Part shown: in pieces, positions 17,040-27,466 of the stretch | How positions within the stretch are numbered: the stretch's first letter is position 1 | Layout: every line of letters begins with the position of its first letter | Assembly (NCBI GenBank): GCA_002070955.1 | Contig: MWEK01000003.1 | Coordinates: 145,069-209,068 of the forward strand | DNA length: 64,000 nucleotides | Reading direction: 5' to 3' | Source: Planctomycetes bacterium ADurb.Bin069 | Lineage (GTDB): Bacteria; Planctomycetota; UBA8108; UBA8890; UBA8898 | Notes under the pieces: model-generated | Told to the model about the DNA's origin: nothing | Databases searched by the model: none | What the model saw: the letters and a program-made list of their open reading frames with translations, nothing else | Position numbers and translations under genes: made by a program

Positions 17040-17941
17040 GAGAAGGCCCCCGGGAAAAGAAAGCATGCGCCACCGGCGGGAATCACACCTCTTCACACCC
17101 TCTTTGAGGGGAACAGCCGCCGAAAGGAGGGCTTCACCCCCGCCGGGAAGCGGTTCCTCACGAGGTGGCGAGGGCGACGAATCGCTGCGCGGCCGGCCCG
17201 TCGATGGCGCCGTCCCAGGTCGGTGCGGGCGGGACCGCCGCGATCGGATGCCACCGAGGCATCGCGTTGGCCTCGGCGAACCGCTGCCTCGCCCCTTCCG
17301 CCGCCGGCAGCGGAGCCCTCGGCGGCATCTCCGCGGAGCCGAGCGAGCGGATGGGCTCCTTCGGTCGCGCCGGCGGCCGCGACCGGACCGCCCGGCACCA
17401 GCGCTTCGGCGCGGTTCTCCGAGGGACCTGTGAAGTCGCCGCTGGAGCAGAGGAAAACCATGGCCGGGGTCATAGGCGGACCGGCCGCAAGGGGGGAGGC
17501 GGATCAGCCCCGATCTTCCAAGGACAGATCAGGGAAGGAGCCTCATTCAGGCCCCCGTGAACGCCGCTCACCGAGCCGCCTCCGAAGGCGCCATTCGGCG
17601 TCCCTCAGTCCGGCGACTGGACCGGCGGCTATGACGCCGACAGCGCGCCACACGGCCGGAGAGGGCAATCGGCCTCGCGGTCCTCCGCCGCGGGAGGGGC
17701 TCCCTCGGCGGCGGGCGGCCCCCAGGTTACCGACAAGGGGAAGATGGCTGTAGACCTTCCGCCCGCGCTGCTCGGGGCGTGTCTGCCGGCAAAGCCGAAA
17801 GGCCCGCTCCTTCCGCGTTTGATTGCAAGTTGTTTTCCGGCGGACCCACGCCGCGGACAGCCGGCCCGAGGGAAGAAACGGACTACGCCGCTGTATTCGC
17901 GGCGCGGCGGAGTCCTGGCAACAAGGCGCGGGCGCAACGGC
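17040..17941. other. About 0.9 kb with no recognisable gene
   Basis: Between the BNR gene and the triple-repeat lipoprotein. All open frames are Arg/Gly/Pro-rich with no start signals and no family resemblance. A hairpin is seen at 17685-17711 (11-bp arms, one mismatch, 5-nt loop). The stretch may be a degraded gene, a long leader or an unidentified non-coding element. Confidence 0.45.
17685..17711. repeat. GC-rich inverted repeat
   Basis: Arms CCGCCGCGGGA and TCCCTCGGCGG pair over 11 bp with one mismatch and a GGGGC loop. It stands alone in the gene-free stretch and has no T-run, so its role is unknown. Confidence 0.35.
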
Positions 17942-17980
17942 CGCCGCCCGAAAGCGGCGCAGCCAGGGCGACAGCCCGGC
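17942..17980 (-). terminator. Tandem stem-loops after the lipoprotein gene
   Basis: Reading down the minus strand from the stop at 17984 there is a stem at 17962-17980 (GCC-GGGC / GCCC-GGC, one bulge) and then a perfect 6-bp stem CGCCGC/GCGGCG at 17942-17959. No U-tract follows, so termination would have to be atypical or Rho-assisted. Confidence 0.35.
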
Positions 17981-17983
17981 GGA

Positions 17984-19111
17984 TTACTCTTCGAAGGGGA
18001 TCTTCTCCACCTCCGAATCCGGGACTTTCAATGCGATCACGGTTATATTCGCATCCTTGAAGACACCCGTCATTTCGAGAACATCGCCGCGAATCGCGTA
18101 TTTCAGCCGCGCATCCCACGCGGGGATATCCATGATGTCGCCGTCAACGGAACAGAGACAGGGACCATTGATTTCCACTTCCTTGAAGGCGCCGTCAATC
18201 AACTTCAGAAAGACGTTCTTTACGTAATCGCCCCCCTCCCCCGCCTTATACTCAAAGTACGGGATGCCTTGATAGAACCCATCTTCGTCCTCCGGATTCT
18301 CATCGGGATAGAATTCCGGCGCGCCCCCCTCCTCGCTTTCCATGACCACCTGCCAGGTGCCCTCCAAGACACTGTCGACTCGCGGGATCTTCACGGTCAG
18401 CAAGTTCAAGTCCTTGTCTTCATCCCCATCTTGAACGCTGCCCGCCATTACGAGGAAATTGCCTCTGAGGGTATGAGCCAGGTCTTCCGATATGTGCCTG
18501 AACTGAGGCATTTCGTCCCAGTACGTCTTGCAGAAATCCATCAGCTCGCCGTACTCGAACTTGTACCAGTACTCTTGGGGAGGTGTTTCGTAATCGATCC
18601 ATTTCCGGACATCCCCCGCCAATGTTTCTCTGATGATCTGCCACCGGCCGGGCAGCTTTTCGTTTTCAACTCGGCGGGCGGTCGTCGCCATCTTCACCGG
18701 ATCCCCTCCGGTGGACCTGATGGTTCCTTCCATGGTGAGTTTGTCGCCGGAGGCCAGCCTTTCGATGGAGTAGGTCACGTCGCAAGTGTAGTCTTCGCCC
18801 GTGATATTAAGCCGATTGCCATCGCGGGTATAAGCGGCTTCGTCCACAAGCTTGGCTTTAACCACATCGCCGGCCTTATTCGTCGCGAAGGTCGTCATCT
18901 CCTTGCATCCGGCGAAGAAATACACCTGTTCTTCACCGCCGTCTTCAGGCAAGTCCACCGGGTAGACGGTCTCATTGCCGTCAACAACCTCCCTTTCCAC
19001 TATCCACGTGCCTTTGAGGTCAGCCGAACCGCCGTGATAAGAACCACCGCAGCCACCCAGCAAGCCGACGATCGCCGCCACCGCAAAGAGGGCCGACATA
19101 CTCCTGATCAT
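17984..19111 (-). CDS. Lipoprotein with three lipocalin-like repeats, unknown function
   Basis: 375 residues. A lipobox (VGLLGGCGG, Cys21) marks an outer- or inner-membrane-anchored lipoprotein. Three similar units occupy about 33-148, 154-242 and 249-363. Each opens with a Gly-x-Trp strand (GTWIVER, GRWQIIR, GTWQVVM), has an aromatic middle (YFFAG, YKFEY, YFEYK) and closes with a strand pair (LNITGED, LRGNFLVMAG, IRGDVLEMTG). This is the look of small lipocalin-like beta-barrels in tandem. The chain is acidic and Lys/Asp/Glu-rich, and the gene is clearly less GC-rich than its neighbours, so it may be acquired. The ligand is not inferable. Confidence 0.72.
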   Translation of the reverse strand: MIRSMSALFAVAAIVGLLGGCGGSYHGGSADLKGTWIVEREVVDGNETVYPVDLPEDGGEEQVYFFAGCKEMTTFATNKAGDVVKAKLVDEAAYTRDGNRLNITGEDYTCDVTYSIERLASGDKLTMEGTIRSTGGDPVKMATTARRVENEKLPGRWQIIRETLAGDVRKWIDYETPPQEYWYKFEYGELMDFCKTYWDEMPQFRHISEDLAHTLRGNFLVMAGSVQDGDEDKDLNLLTVKIPRVDSVLEGTWQVVMESEEGGAPEFYPDENPEDEDGFYQGIPYFEYKAGEGGDYVKNVFLKLIDGAFKEVEINGPCLCSVDGDIMDIPAWDARLKYAIRGDVLEMTGVFKDANITVIALKVPDSEVEKIPFEE

Positions 19112-19466
19112 CCCACCACCTCCTTGACCAAGTCATTCCATTGAAGCGATTTACGGAGGGAATCAGATCCGCCCGGAGAGACGCGGATCCCACTGGTCAC
19201 TATCGACCCACAAGGCTTGAGCCTTTAGCAATCGCCGGGATCCGGGCGCTCCCCCTTGTTTCATGCCTTTGCGCCGCTGAAGCGGTCTCTTATAGGCCCC
19301 GAGCGGACGAGGAGAGCCGATAGCTTTCGACGCATCGGCATCTTCGTCCATGGCCATGATCGAAAACATCCCGGCCGTGGGGCCGCCCGCACGGAGCCTC
19401 TTGAAACTCCGCGCGCACACGGGGCCGGTCTACGAAGGAAGTCGGGCCGATCGGGGCTCCCCGTCG
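19112..19466. other. Intergenic region between lipoprotein and Ybh operon
   Basis: 355 bp. A perfect 6-bp inverted repeat, AAGGCT-TG-AGCCTT, is at 19212-19225, and CCGCT-GA-AGCGG at about 19274-19285. A minus-strand open frame at 19163-19420 has no ribosome site or recognisable domain and is not called. No clear promoter is seen for the lipoprotein gene. Confidence 0.4.
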
Positions 19467-20981
19467 TCACGAGCCCGGCGCCCGCGGCGGCGCGCTCACG
19501 ACGTCCGCCGAGGCTTCCCACCCTCCTCCGAGAGCCTTATACAAGGCCGCGAGCTGCATGGCGGCCTCGGTCGCGGCGCGCGCCGCGGCGGCCTCCGCTT
19601 CCCTGAGCAGACGTTCCGCCGCCAGCAACTCCATCAGCGCAATGTCGCCGGCGGCGTAGCGCGCCTGGGCATGTTCCCGGCTGCGGCGGCCGGCGGCCAC
19701 CGCCGCCCGGCGCCGCTCCAGCGTCTCCAGGCCGAAGCGGTAATCCCCCAACGCCCGTTCGGCATCCCCCAACGCCGCCAGAACCGCCTGCTCGTACGCC
19801 AAGGCGGCTTCCCGCTCGGCGGCCTCGCGGGCGCGGATCTCGGCGCGCACGCGGCCGCCGTCGAACAGTCGCCAGGAAATCAGGGGCAAAATTGAAAACC
19901 GGGTGCTCGCGGAATCGAACCACTGGCCGGCATCGAGGGCCTGAAAGCCCCCGCCGACGCCGATGGAGAGCTTCGGGAACAGCTCCGCCTTGGCGACGCC
20001 GATATCGGCGACGGCGGCGGCCAGACGCCGTTCCGCGGCCAGCACATCCGGCCGGCGGCGCAGCACGTCGGCGCGCTCACCCACAGGGAAGGGCGCCGGG
20101 GCGAACGCCGCGGGGGCCGCCTCCGCAAGGGCCAGCTCCCGCTCCGGCAGGCCGCCCAGCAGCACGCCCAATCCCAGGACGGCAGCGCGCCGCCGCGCCT
20201 CGAGGGCCGGCAGCTCGGCGTTGGCCGCGGCCCACTGCGCTTCCGCGGCCTCCACCTCCGCCGAGGCGGCCGCGCCCAGCTCGTGACGCCGGCGCACCAG
20301 TTCCAGCGTCTGTTCGAGCGCCGCGACCGCGGCCTTCCGGGCCGCCAGCTCGCGGGCGGCGCCGACGGCGCTGAACCAGGCGCGAGCCACTTCGGCGACC
20401 ACGCGGATTCGCGCGCCCGCGGCCTCGATTTGCACGGCCTGCAGCCTGGCGCCGGCGCTTTCCAGCGCACGGCGTTTGCCGCCGAACAGGTCGATCTCCC
20501 AGGAGGCGTCAAAGCCGATGTCGTGGATCGTCTGCGTGGGCTCCAGCCCGGGGATGACGCCCACCGGCAAGGGGCCGTTCTCGCTCTGCCGGCGGTAGTT
20601 CACTCCGGCGGCGGCCGCCGCCGCGGGCAGCAGCCCGCCGGCCGCCCGGTCGCGCAAGGCGCGCGCCTCGCCGATGCGCGCTTCGGCCCGGCGCAAATCG
20701 AGGTTCTGGGCCAACGCCGTGTCGATCAAGCGCTCGAGCACCGGATCGCCCAGCGTCCGCCACCAACGCGCCAGGTCCGCCGGCCCGGAGGCGCTCGCGA
20801 CCGGCAGAGTCCAGCCCTCGCCCGGATCCACCGCCGGCGGCTCCCGGTAATCCGGACCGACGGCGATGCAAGCAGGCAGCAAGGCGGCGCTGAGAAACGC
20901 CAAGGCGGCGCGCAGCGCCCGCGGCGCGGCAGGCCGCCGGACCCTCTTCAGACTCGTTTCCACGCAACGGAGGAATTTCAT
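19467..20981 (-). CDS. RND/ABC-type outer-membrane factor lipoprotein (NodT/OprM family)
   Basis: 504 residues from the ATG at 20981, which overlaps the permease stop as ATGA. The signal ends in a lipobox (SAALLPACIAVGPDY), and IAVGPDYREP is the canonical NodT/OprM mature N-terminus. Two OEP repeats follow, with RRPDVLAAERRLAAA and AELFPKLSIG at the second repeat, both strongly conserved in this family. As the last gene of the operon it should supply a dedicated outer-membrane channel to the YbhG-like adaptor and ABC-2 permeases. That makes the exporter self-contained, unlike the E. coli ybh genes, which lack one. Confidence 0.92.
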   Translation of the reverse strand: MKFLRCVETSLKRVRRPAAPRALRAALAFLSAALLPACIAVGPDYREPPAVDPGEGWTLPVASASGPADLARWWRTLGDPVLERLIDTALAQNLDLRRAEARIGEARALRDRAAGGLLPAAAAAAGVNYRRQSENGPLPVGVIPGLEPTQTIHDIGFDASWEIDLFGGKRRALESAGARLQAVQIEAAGARIRVVAEVARAWFSAVGAARELAARKAAVAALEQTLELVRRRHELGAAASAEVEAAEAQWAAANAELPALEARRRAAVLGLGVLLGGLPERELALAEAAPAAFAPAPFPVGERADVLRRRPDVLAAERRLAAAVADIGVAKAELFPKLSIGVGGGFQALDAGQWFDSASTRFSILPLISWRLFDGGRVRAEIRAREAAEREAALAYEQAVLAALGDAERALGDYRFGLETLERRRAAVAAGRRSREHAQARYAAGDIALMELLAAERLLREAEAAAARAATEAAMQLAALYKALGGGWEASADVVSAPPRAPGS

Positions 20982-22105
20982 TGCAACCGTCCTCGCACAA
21001 ACATGGTAGCCAAAGTCAATGTCACCGCGGCAATGACCGCCAGGGGCCAGAGATTCATGAAGATATCTCCCGGCGGCATGGCCTTGAGAAAACTGCCCTC
21101 GACGATGACCAGGAAATGCGTGAGGGGAATTCCCTGCGCCAGCCACTGGAGCAGGACCGGCATGTTCTCCACCGGCGTGGCGAAGCCCGACATCAGGACC
21201 GACGGCACGCCGACGGCGAAGGCGCCGAGGATGGCCTGCTGCTGGGTCGCGCTGACGGCGGAGATCATCAACCCGATGCCCACCACCGACAGAATGAACA
21301 GAACCAGGCTCGCCGCGAGAAGCCCGAAGGAGCCCGTGAGCGGGATCCCGAACAACCCCGCCGCCGCCGCGATCATCAACAGGCCGAGCAGCGATCCGAT
21401 GGCGAGCGCCGGCAGGGACTTGGAGATGATGATCTCCGGGGTGGAAGTGGGCGACACCAACAACTGGTCGAAGGTGCCCAGTTCCCGCTCCCGCGCGATG
21501 GAGAGCGCCGTGATCAAAAGCGCGCTGAAAAGCGCCAGAATTCCCGTCAAGCCGGGCACGGTGAACCAGCGATAGACGAGGTTCGGGTTGAACCAATGTC
21601 GGACCGCCGCAGGGGCCGTTTCCGGCGCGGCCTCGGCGCCGGCCTCGGCGCCGACCTCGGCGGCGATGGCGGATAGATAACCGGCGACGATTTGGCCGGA
21701 ATTGCTGCGCCGGCCGTCGATCAACGCCAGAACCCGTCCGCCGTCCCCCGCGGCGAGGCCGCGGGAGAAGTCCGCCGGGATCTCCAGCGCCGCGATCGCC
21801 TTGCCGCGGTCAAGCAGATCGCGCAGAGCGCCGGCGCTGCCGACGGACCGCACCTGCGCAATGAATCCGGCGCCCTCCAAGCGGCGGATCAGTTCGTGCG
21901 ACCAACGCCCCGCGTCCTGGTTGTGCACGGCCACATCGACGTTCCGCACTTCCAGCGTGGCGGCAAAGGCGAACACCAGAAGCTGCAGCAGCGGCGGCAT
22001 GAACACCACCATGCGGCTGCGCGGATCGCGCAGGGTGCAAAGCACCTCCTTCGTGAACTGGGCCCGGAGGCGGGCGAAGCTGAGGCGGCCGGCGCGCTGA
22101 GCCAT
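20978..22105 (-). CDS. ABC-2 type permease, YbhR/YhhJ-like
   Basis: 375 residues. One membrane helix near the N-terminus (VVFMPPLLQLLVFAFAATL), a ~150-residue extracytoplasmic domain with an Ala/Glu-rich tract, and five helices from about 180 to 370 give the ABC-2 (DrrB-type) topology. RERELGTFDQLLVSPT is the coupling-helix motif for this permease class. Overlaps the channel gene by 4 bp and begins 6 nt after the stop of the sister permease. Two non-identical permeases plus one double ATPase make a heterodimeric exporter as in YbhS/YbhR. Confidence 0.92.
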   Translation of the reverse strand: MAQRAGRLSFARLRAQFTKEVLCTLRDPRSRMVVFMPPLLQLLVFAFAATLEVRNVDVAVHNQDAGRWSHELIRRLEGAGFIAQVRSVGSAGALRDLLDRGKAIAALEIPADFSRGLAAGDGGRVLALIDGRRSNSGQIVAGYLSAIAAEVGAEAGAEAAPETAPAAVRHWFNPNLVYRWFTVPGLTGILALFSALLITALSIARERELGTFDQLLVSPTSTPEIIISKSLPALAIGSLLGLLMIAAAAGLFGIPLTGSFGLLAASLVLFILSVVGIGLMISAVSATQQQAILGAFAVGVPSVLMSGFATPVENMPVLLQWLAQGIPLTHFLVIVEGSFLKAMPPGDIFMNLWPLAVIAAVTLTLATMFVRGRLQ

Positions 22106-22111
22106 CCTTCA

Positions 22112-23274
22112 TCACTCCAAGCTTTTGCGCGTGGCGCGCTTGGCCAGCAGGAAGAAAACCAGGCCGATCGCGGCCATCGTCAGCAGGTTCGGCAGGAAAA
22201 CCGAGCCGATATCGCCCGCCAGGAACACCGTCTTCAGCGACGCGACGAAATAGCGCGCGGGCACCAGGAACGTGATCGCCCGGATCCAAACCGGCATGGA
22301 GTCGATCTCGAACAGGAAGCCCGACAGCATGAAAGCCGGCAGAAACCCCGAGAAGAGCGCGATCTGCGCCGCCAGGAATTGGTTGCGCGCCAGCGACGAA
22401 ATCAGGAGGCCCTGCCCCAGCGCCGGCACCATGAACACCGCCGACAGCACGAGCAGCGCCGGCAGCGAGCCGCGCAGCGGCACCTGGAAGACGAAGATCG
22501 CCAGCCCCGCCGCCGCGAGGGTGGAAAGCATGCCGAGCACGAAATAGGGCGACAGCTTGCCGATGAGGATTTCCGCCACCGAAGCGGGGGTGGAGAGCAC
22601 CGCCTCCATGGTGCCGCGCTCCCATTCCCGCGCCACCACCAGCGCGGTCAACATGGTGCCTATAATGGTCATGACGATGGCGATGGCGCCGGGCACCAGC
22701 GAGCGGCGGCTTTCCAACTCCGCGTTGAACCAGTAGCGCGGCTCCAGCACTAAGGCGGCGCGCGGCGCCTCGGGTCCCGCCCCGGCGCGCCAAGTCTGCA
22801 CCACGCCCTGGGCGTAGCTCGCGACGAAGCTAGCCGTGTTGGGCAGCGAACCGTCGGTGATGACCTGCGTCAGGGGCCGGCCCCCCGGTTCGGCCAGCCG
22901 GTGCTCGAAGTCCTGCGGGATAACCACATAGCCGCGCAACGCGCCCGAGACGATCTTGCCGGTCAGCTCGCGCCGATCGCGGGCGAAGGTCACGTCGAGA
23001 TACGGCGTGGCGGCGAAGGCGGCGGCCAACGCCTGCGCCGACGCGCCTTGCGATTCCAGGACCAGGCCGATGCGCACCCGGCGCACGTCCAGCGACACGG
23101 CGTAGGCAAACAGGAACAGCAGGACGGCGGGAAGCACGAAGGCGATCAGCAGCGTGGACGGATCGCGCCAGGCTTGCAGGCTTTCCTTGCGGATCAGGGC
23201 GAGGAGGCGCCGGAGGTCGAAGCGGCGCGCGGCCGCCCCTTCGATCTCCGCGCCGCGCCGGTGCCGGACGCGGT

Positions 23275-23278
<4 letters not shown>
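22112..23278 (-). CDS. ABC-2 type permease, YbhS-like
   Basis: 388 residues with the same topology as its partner: an N-terminal helix (TLLIAFVLPAVLLFLFAYAV), a periplasmic loop and five C-terminal helices. REWERGTMEAVLSTP is the coupling motif, with FLPAFMLSGFLFEIDSMP in the fourth helix. The ATG overlaps the stop of the double ATPase (ATGA), implying coupled translation and fixed stoichiometry. It forms the transmembrane path together with the downstream permease. Confidence 0.92.
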
Positions 23279-25038
<1,760 letters not shown>

Positions 25039-25039
25039 G

Positions 25040-26044
25040 TCACGGGCCCTTGCCCGGCGCGGCCGGAGCCTCGACGTCGATCGTCACCGGCATGCCCTGG
25101 CGCAGGGCCTCGTCGGCATCCTCCACCACGATCCGCAGGCGATAAACCAGGTCGGTGCGCAGATCGGCGGTTTCCACCGTCTTGGGCGTGAACTCGGCGC
25201 GCGGCGAGACGAAGCCGACCCGGCCGCGGTAAACACGCTGGGAGGAATCGCTGCGCACGCGCACCGGCATCCCCGGCGCAACGCGCCCCAGGTCCGGCTC
25301 GCCGACGTAGGCGCGCACATACACGGGCGTGTCCAAGCTCAGGCTGTAGACGGCGCTCTGGGAGGCCACCATGCTGCCCGGCTCGCGCACCCGCGCGATG
25401 ACGGTGCCGGCGCTTGGCGCCAGCAGCTCGGTGTCCGCCAGAGCCGTGGCGGCTTGGGCGCGCGCGGCCTCGGCGGCGGCCAGACGCGCTTCGCCGGCGG
25501 CGATGTCCTCGCGCCGGAAGCCTTCCGCCGCTTGCGACAAGGCGGCCTCGGCGGCCTTGACGCCGGCCGCCGCGCGCTCGTGCGCCGCCCGCGCGGCGTC
25601 CACCGTGCGCCGGCTGCTCGCGCCCGAGTCGAGCAATCCGCTCTGGCGCTGGAAGTCCAGCTCGGCCTCGGCGGCGAGAGCCCGCGCTTGGTTCAAAACC
25701 TCGCGCGCCTGGTCGATCTCCTGTGGGCGCAGGCCGCGCCGCAGCTTCTCCAGTTCCGCCCGCGCCAACTGCACCTGCGCTTCCGCGACCGCCAAGGCTT
25801 CCTGGTAAGGCTGTGCATCCAGCGCCGCCATGCTCTGGCCGGCGCTCACCCTGTCGCCTTCGTCGAAGGCCATGCGCGCGATGCGGCCGGGCTGGCGGAA
25901 AGCGAGCTGCACTTCGCGGATGTCGACGTTGCCGTAAAGCCGCAGCGCGCCCTCGCCGCCGCGATCGCGTCCCAGCCCCAGAAGGCCCGCGGCGAGGGCC
26001 GCGGCAGCCGCGCCCCCGATAATGAGGAAGATCGGGCGCTTCAT
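25040..26044 (-). CDS. HlyD-type membrane-fusion adaptor, YbhG-like
   Basis: 334 residues. A signal-anchor (IFLIIGGAAAAALAAGLLGLG) is followed by the HlyD biotin/lipoyl half (YGNVDIREVQLAFRQPGRI), a long Ala/Glu/Arg coiled coil from about 85 to 205, the second half (LLAPSAGTVIARVREPGS) and a beta-barrel. YGNVDIREV is typical of the YbhG/YhiI/EmrA-like branch. The ATG overlaps the TetR stop by 4 bp, so repressor, adaptor, ATPases, permeases and channel form one transcript. It would bridge the inner-membrane permeases to the NodT-type channel. Confidence 0.92.
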   Translation of the reverse strand: MKRPIFLIIGGAAAAALAAGLLGLGRDRGGEGALRLYGNVDIREVQLAFRQPGRIARMAFDEGDRVSAGQSMAALDAQPYQEALAVAEAQVQLARAELEKLRRGLRPQEIDQAREVLNQARALAAEAELDFQRQSGLLDSGASSRRTVDAARAAHERAAAGVKAAEAALSQAAEGFRREDIAAGEARLAAAEAARAQAATALADTELLAPSAGTVIARVREPGSMVASQSAVYSLSLDTPVYVRAYVGEPDLGRVAPGMPVRVRSDSSQRVYRGRVGFVSPRAEFTPKTVETADLRTDLVYRLRIVVEDADEALRQGMPVTIDVEAPAAPGKGP

Positions 26045-26649
26045 GACGCCGCCTCGATGCCGCGGCGATAGATGGCGAAAATGCCCGGCGCATCGCGGCG
26101 GATGCGCGCCACGTCCCCCGCCAGCAGGGACTGCATCACCAGCCCTTGGATCAAACCGATGAACAGGGTGGCGGCGGCTTCCACGTCGAGCGCCGCCGCC
26201 AGCTCGCCTACGCTCTTGCCGTTTTCAAGCAGGCCGCGCAGGCGCCGGCGGTAGGCGCGGAGCAGGGTCTGCACCGTGCGCTTGGGCGGCGTGTCGCCCG
26301 GGCGCTGGAGTTGGCCGAAGAGCATCCGCGGCACTCCGGGATGGCGGGCCACGAAATCGATGTGGGCCTTGAAAACGGCCTCGAGCGCCGCCAGCGGCGT
26401 GGCCGCGCCCCGGACGGCCTTGTCCACCCGCGCGAAGAGACGCTCGGCGACCCAAGCCACCGCCGCCTGGAAGATGGCTTCCTTGCCGGTGAAGTGCCGG
26501 AACAGGGCGCCCTGGGTCAGGCCCATGCGCTCGGCGATGGCCGCCGTGGTGATCTCCGCGGGGTTCCGCTCCGCCGCAAGGCCGATAACCGCTTCCACCG
26601 TGGCGGCGCGGCGCTCCTCCGCGGGGAGGTGCTTGCTAGATTCAGTCAT
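26041..26649 (-). CDS. TetR-family repressor of the Ybh-type exporter (CecR-like)
   Basis: 202 residues. The N-terminal helix-turn-helix reads ITTAAIAERMGLTQGALFRHFTGKEAIF, standard TetR; the C-terminal helical domain is CecR/YbiH-like with IGLIQGLVMQSLL at the dimer face. E. coli places cecR directly before ybhGFSR, exactly as here. It probably represses its own operon through the palindrome overlapping the promoter 23 bp upstream, released by a small toxic ligand. The ligand is not identifiable. Confidence 0.9.
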   Translation of the reverse strand: MTESSKHLPAEERRAATVEAVIGLAAERNPAEITTAAIAERMGLTQGALFRHFTGKEAIFQAAVAWVAERLFARVDKAVRGAATPLAALEAVFKAHIDFVARHPGVPRMLFGQLQRPGDTPPKRTVQTLLRAYRRRLRGLLENGKSVGELAAALDVEAAATLFIGLIQGLVMQSLLAGDVARIRRDAPGIFAIYRRGIEAAS

Positions 26650-26671
26650 ATCCTCGGCCCCGGAAAAAGTA

Positions 26672-26691
26672 AGTAATCAATTACTATTGTA
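26672..26691 (-). promoter_or_regulatory. Operator palindrome overlapping the exporter promoter
   Basis: AGTAAT-CA-ATTACT (26672-26685) is a perfect 6-bp inverted repeat and abuts a minus-strand TACAAT box (26686-26691), with TTGCAT 16 nt further up. It lies in a conspicuous AT-rich island 23 nt before the repressor ATG. The position fits autorepression by the TetR protein. Confidence 0.6.
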
Positions 26692-26771
26692 CCCGCTCGC
26701 CGGCGGAATGCAAGGGGGTAGGAGGCTTTGGGCCGAGAGGCCGCCCGCGCCGCAAGCGGCGGAGCCGCGGC

Positions 26772-26960
26772 TCACTCCTCGATGGTGATCGCCGTAACCG
26801 GACAGGATTCCGCCGCTTCGCGGCAGCGGTCTTTTTCATTCTCCGGCACGGGATCGACCTTGACCTTGGCGACGGCTCCGACCATCTCGAACACCACCGG
26901 GCAGATCTGCTCGCACAAGCCGCACCCGATGCAGGTGTCCTCATCGACGAACGCTTTCAT
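26772..26960 (-). CDS. Monocluster [4Fe-4S] ferredoxin
   Basis: 62 residues. The motif CIGCGLCEQICP gives Cys10, Cys13 and Cys16, with the fourth ligand Cys53 in SCPVTAI. The extra Cys20 and Cys46 match the disulfide pair of Thermotoga/Desulfovibrio-type single-cluster ferredoxins. It is a small, acidic, cytoplasmic electron carrier. GAGG lies 7 nt before the ATG. The gene is monocistronic, between the TetR gene and a long intergenic region; the electron partner is unknown. Confidence 0.95.
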   Translation of the reverse strand: MKAFVDEDTCIGCGLCEQICPVVFEMVGAVAKVKVDPVPENEKDRCREAAESCPVTAITIEE

Positions 26961-27466
26961 GGCATTGCCTCGTTTCTCGCTTCCCGGGTTTCGCTGGACC
27001 GTATCCGCGCCGCCGCCTCAAGCCGCCCGCTCGACGCCGTGGCGCCGACGGAAGGTCTCGAGGCCCCCGGCGCGGTTTCCCTAGTCGTGCAAAGGCGGCG
27101 CTCCTGGATTTGGCGCGGACCGCGGCGACGGAGACCGCGGCCGCGACGGTCCGCGTGCCGCGGCTGGTCAGCCGCGGTTGCGCCCTTCCCTCCCTAGGGT
27201 CGGCCGCTCACGGAAACGCGCGGAATCTCCTGACCGCGTTTTCTTTCCGCATGATTCTAGCGGGCCGTCCGGAGACGGTCAATCGTCCGCGAAGGAGCCC
27301 TTTCAAATCCCGGCGGATTCCGATAGACTTCTTCCGAGCCGCGTCTTCGCCTCCTTGTGGATCGTCCGCGCGCCGATCCGGCGAAACCCGGGCTCCGCAA
27401 GGCCTGCCCGACGGCGCCTTGCACGCCTTCAACCGATCACGGATGCGCGCGATGAAAGGAAATCTC
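26961..27466. other. Long divergent intergenic region with palindrome
   Basis: 506 bp between the ferredoxin and M3 peptidase genes. The main structure is a perfect 9-bp palindrome, CCGCGGCTG-GT-CAGCCGCGG, at 27158-27177. A moderately AT-rich block at 27225-27345 precedes the peptidase and may hold its promoter, but I cannot assign boxes. No gene is supported. Confidence 0.45.
27158..27177. repeat. Perfect 20-bp palindrome
   Basis: Nine-base arms around GT. It is too far from either stop codon to be a terminator, so an operator or an RNA hairpin in a long leader are the alternatives. Confidence 0.4.

Noticed and set aside
16995..17753. Several Arg/Gly-rich open frames in the gene-free stretch
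   Set aside because: Composition-driven, no ribosome site, no family resemblance.
19163..19420. 85-codon minus-strand frame before the lipoprotein gene
   Set aside because: No start context, no domain, partly overlaps small inverted repeats.
19895..19925. Possible tRNA T-loop-like sequence (GGTTCGATT on the minus strand)
   Set aside because: It codes for conserved residues of the outer-membrane factor and has no cloverleaf around it.
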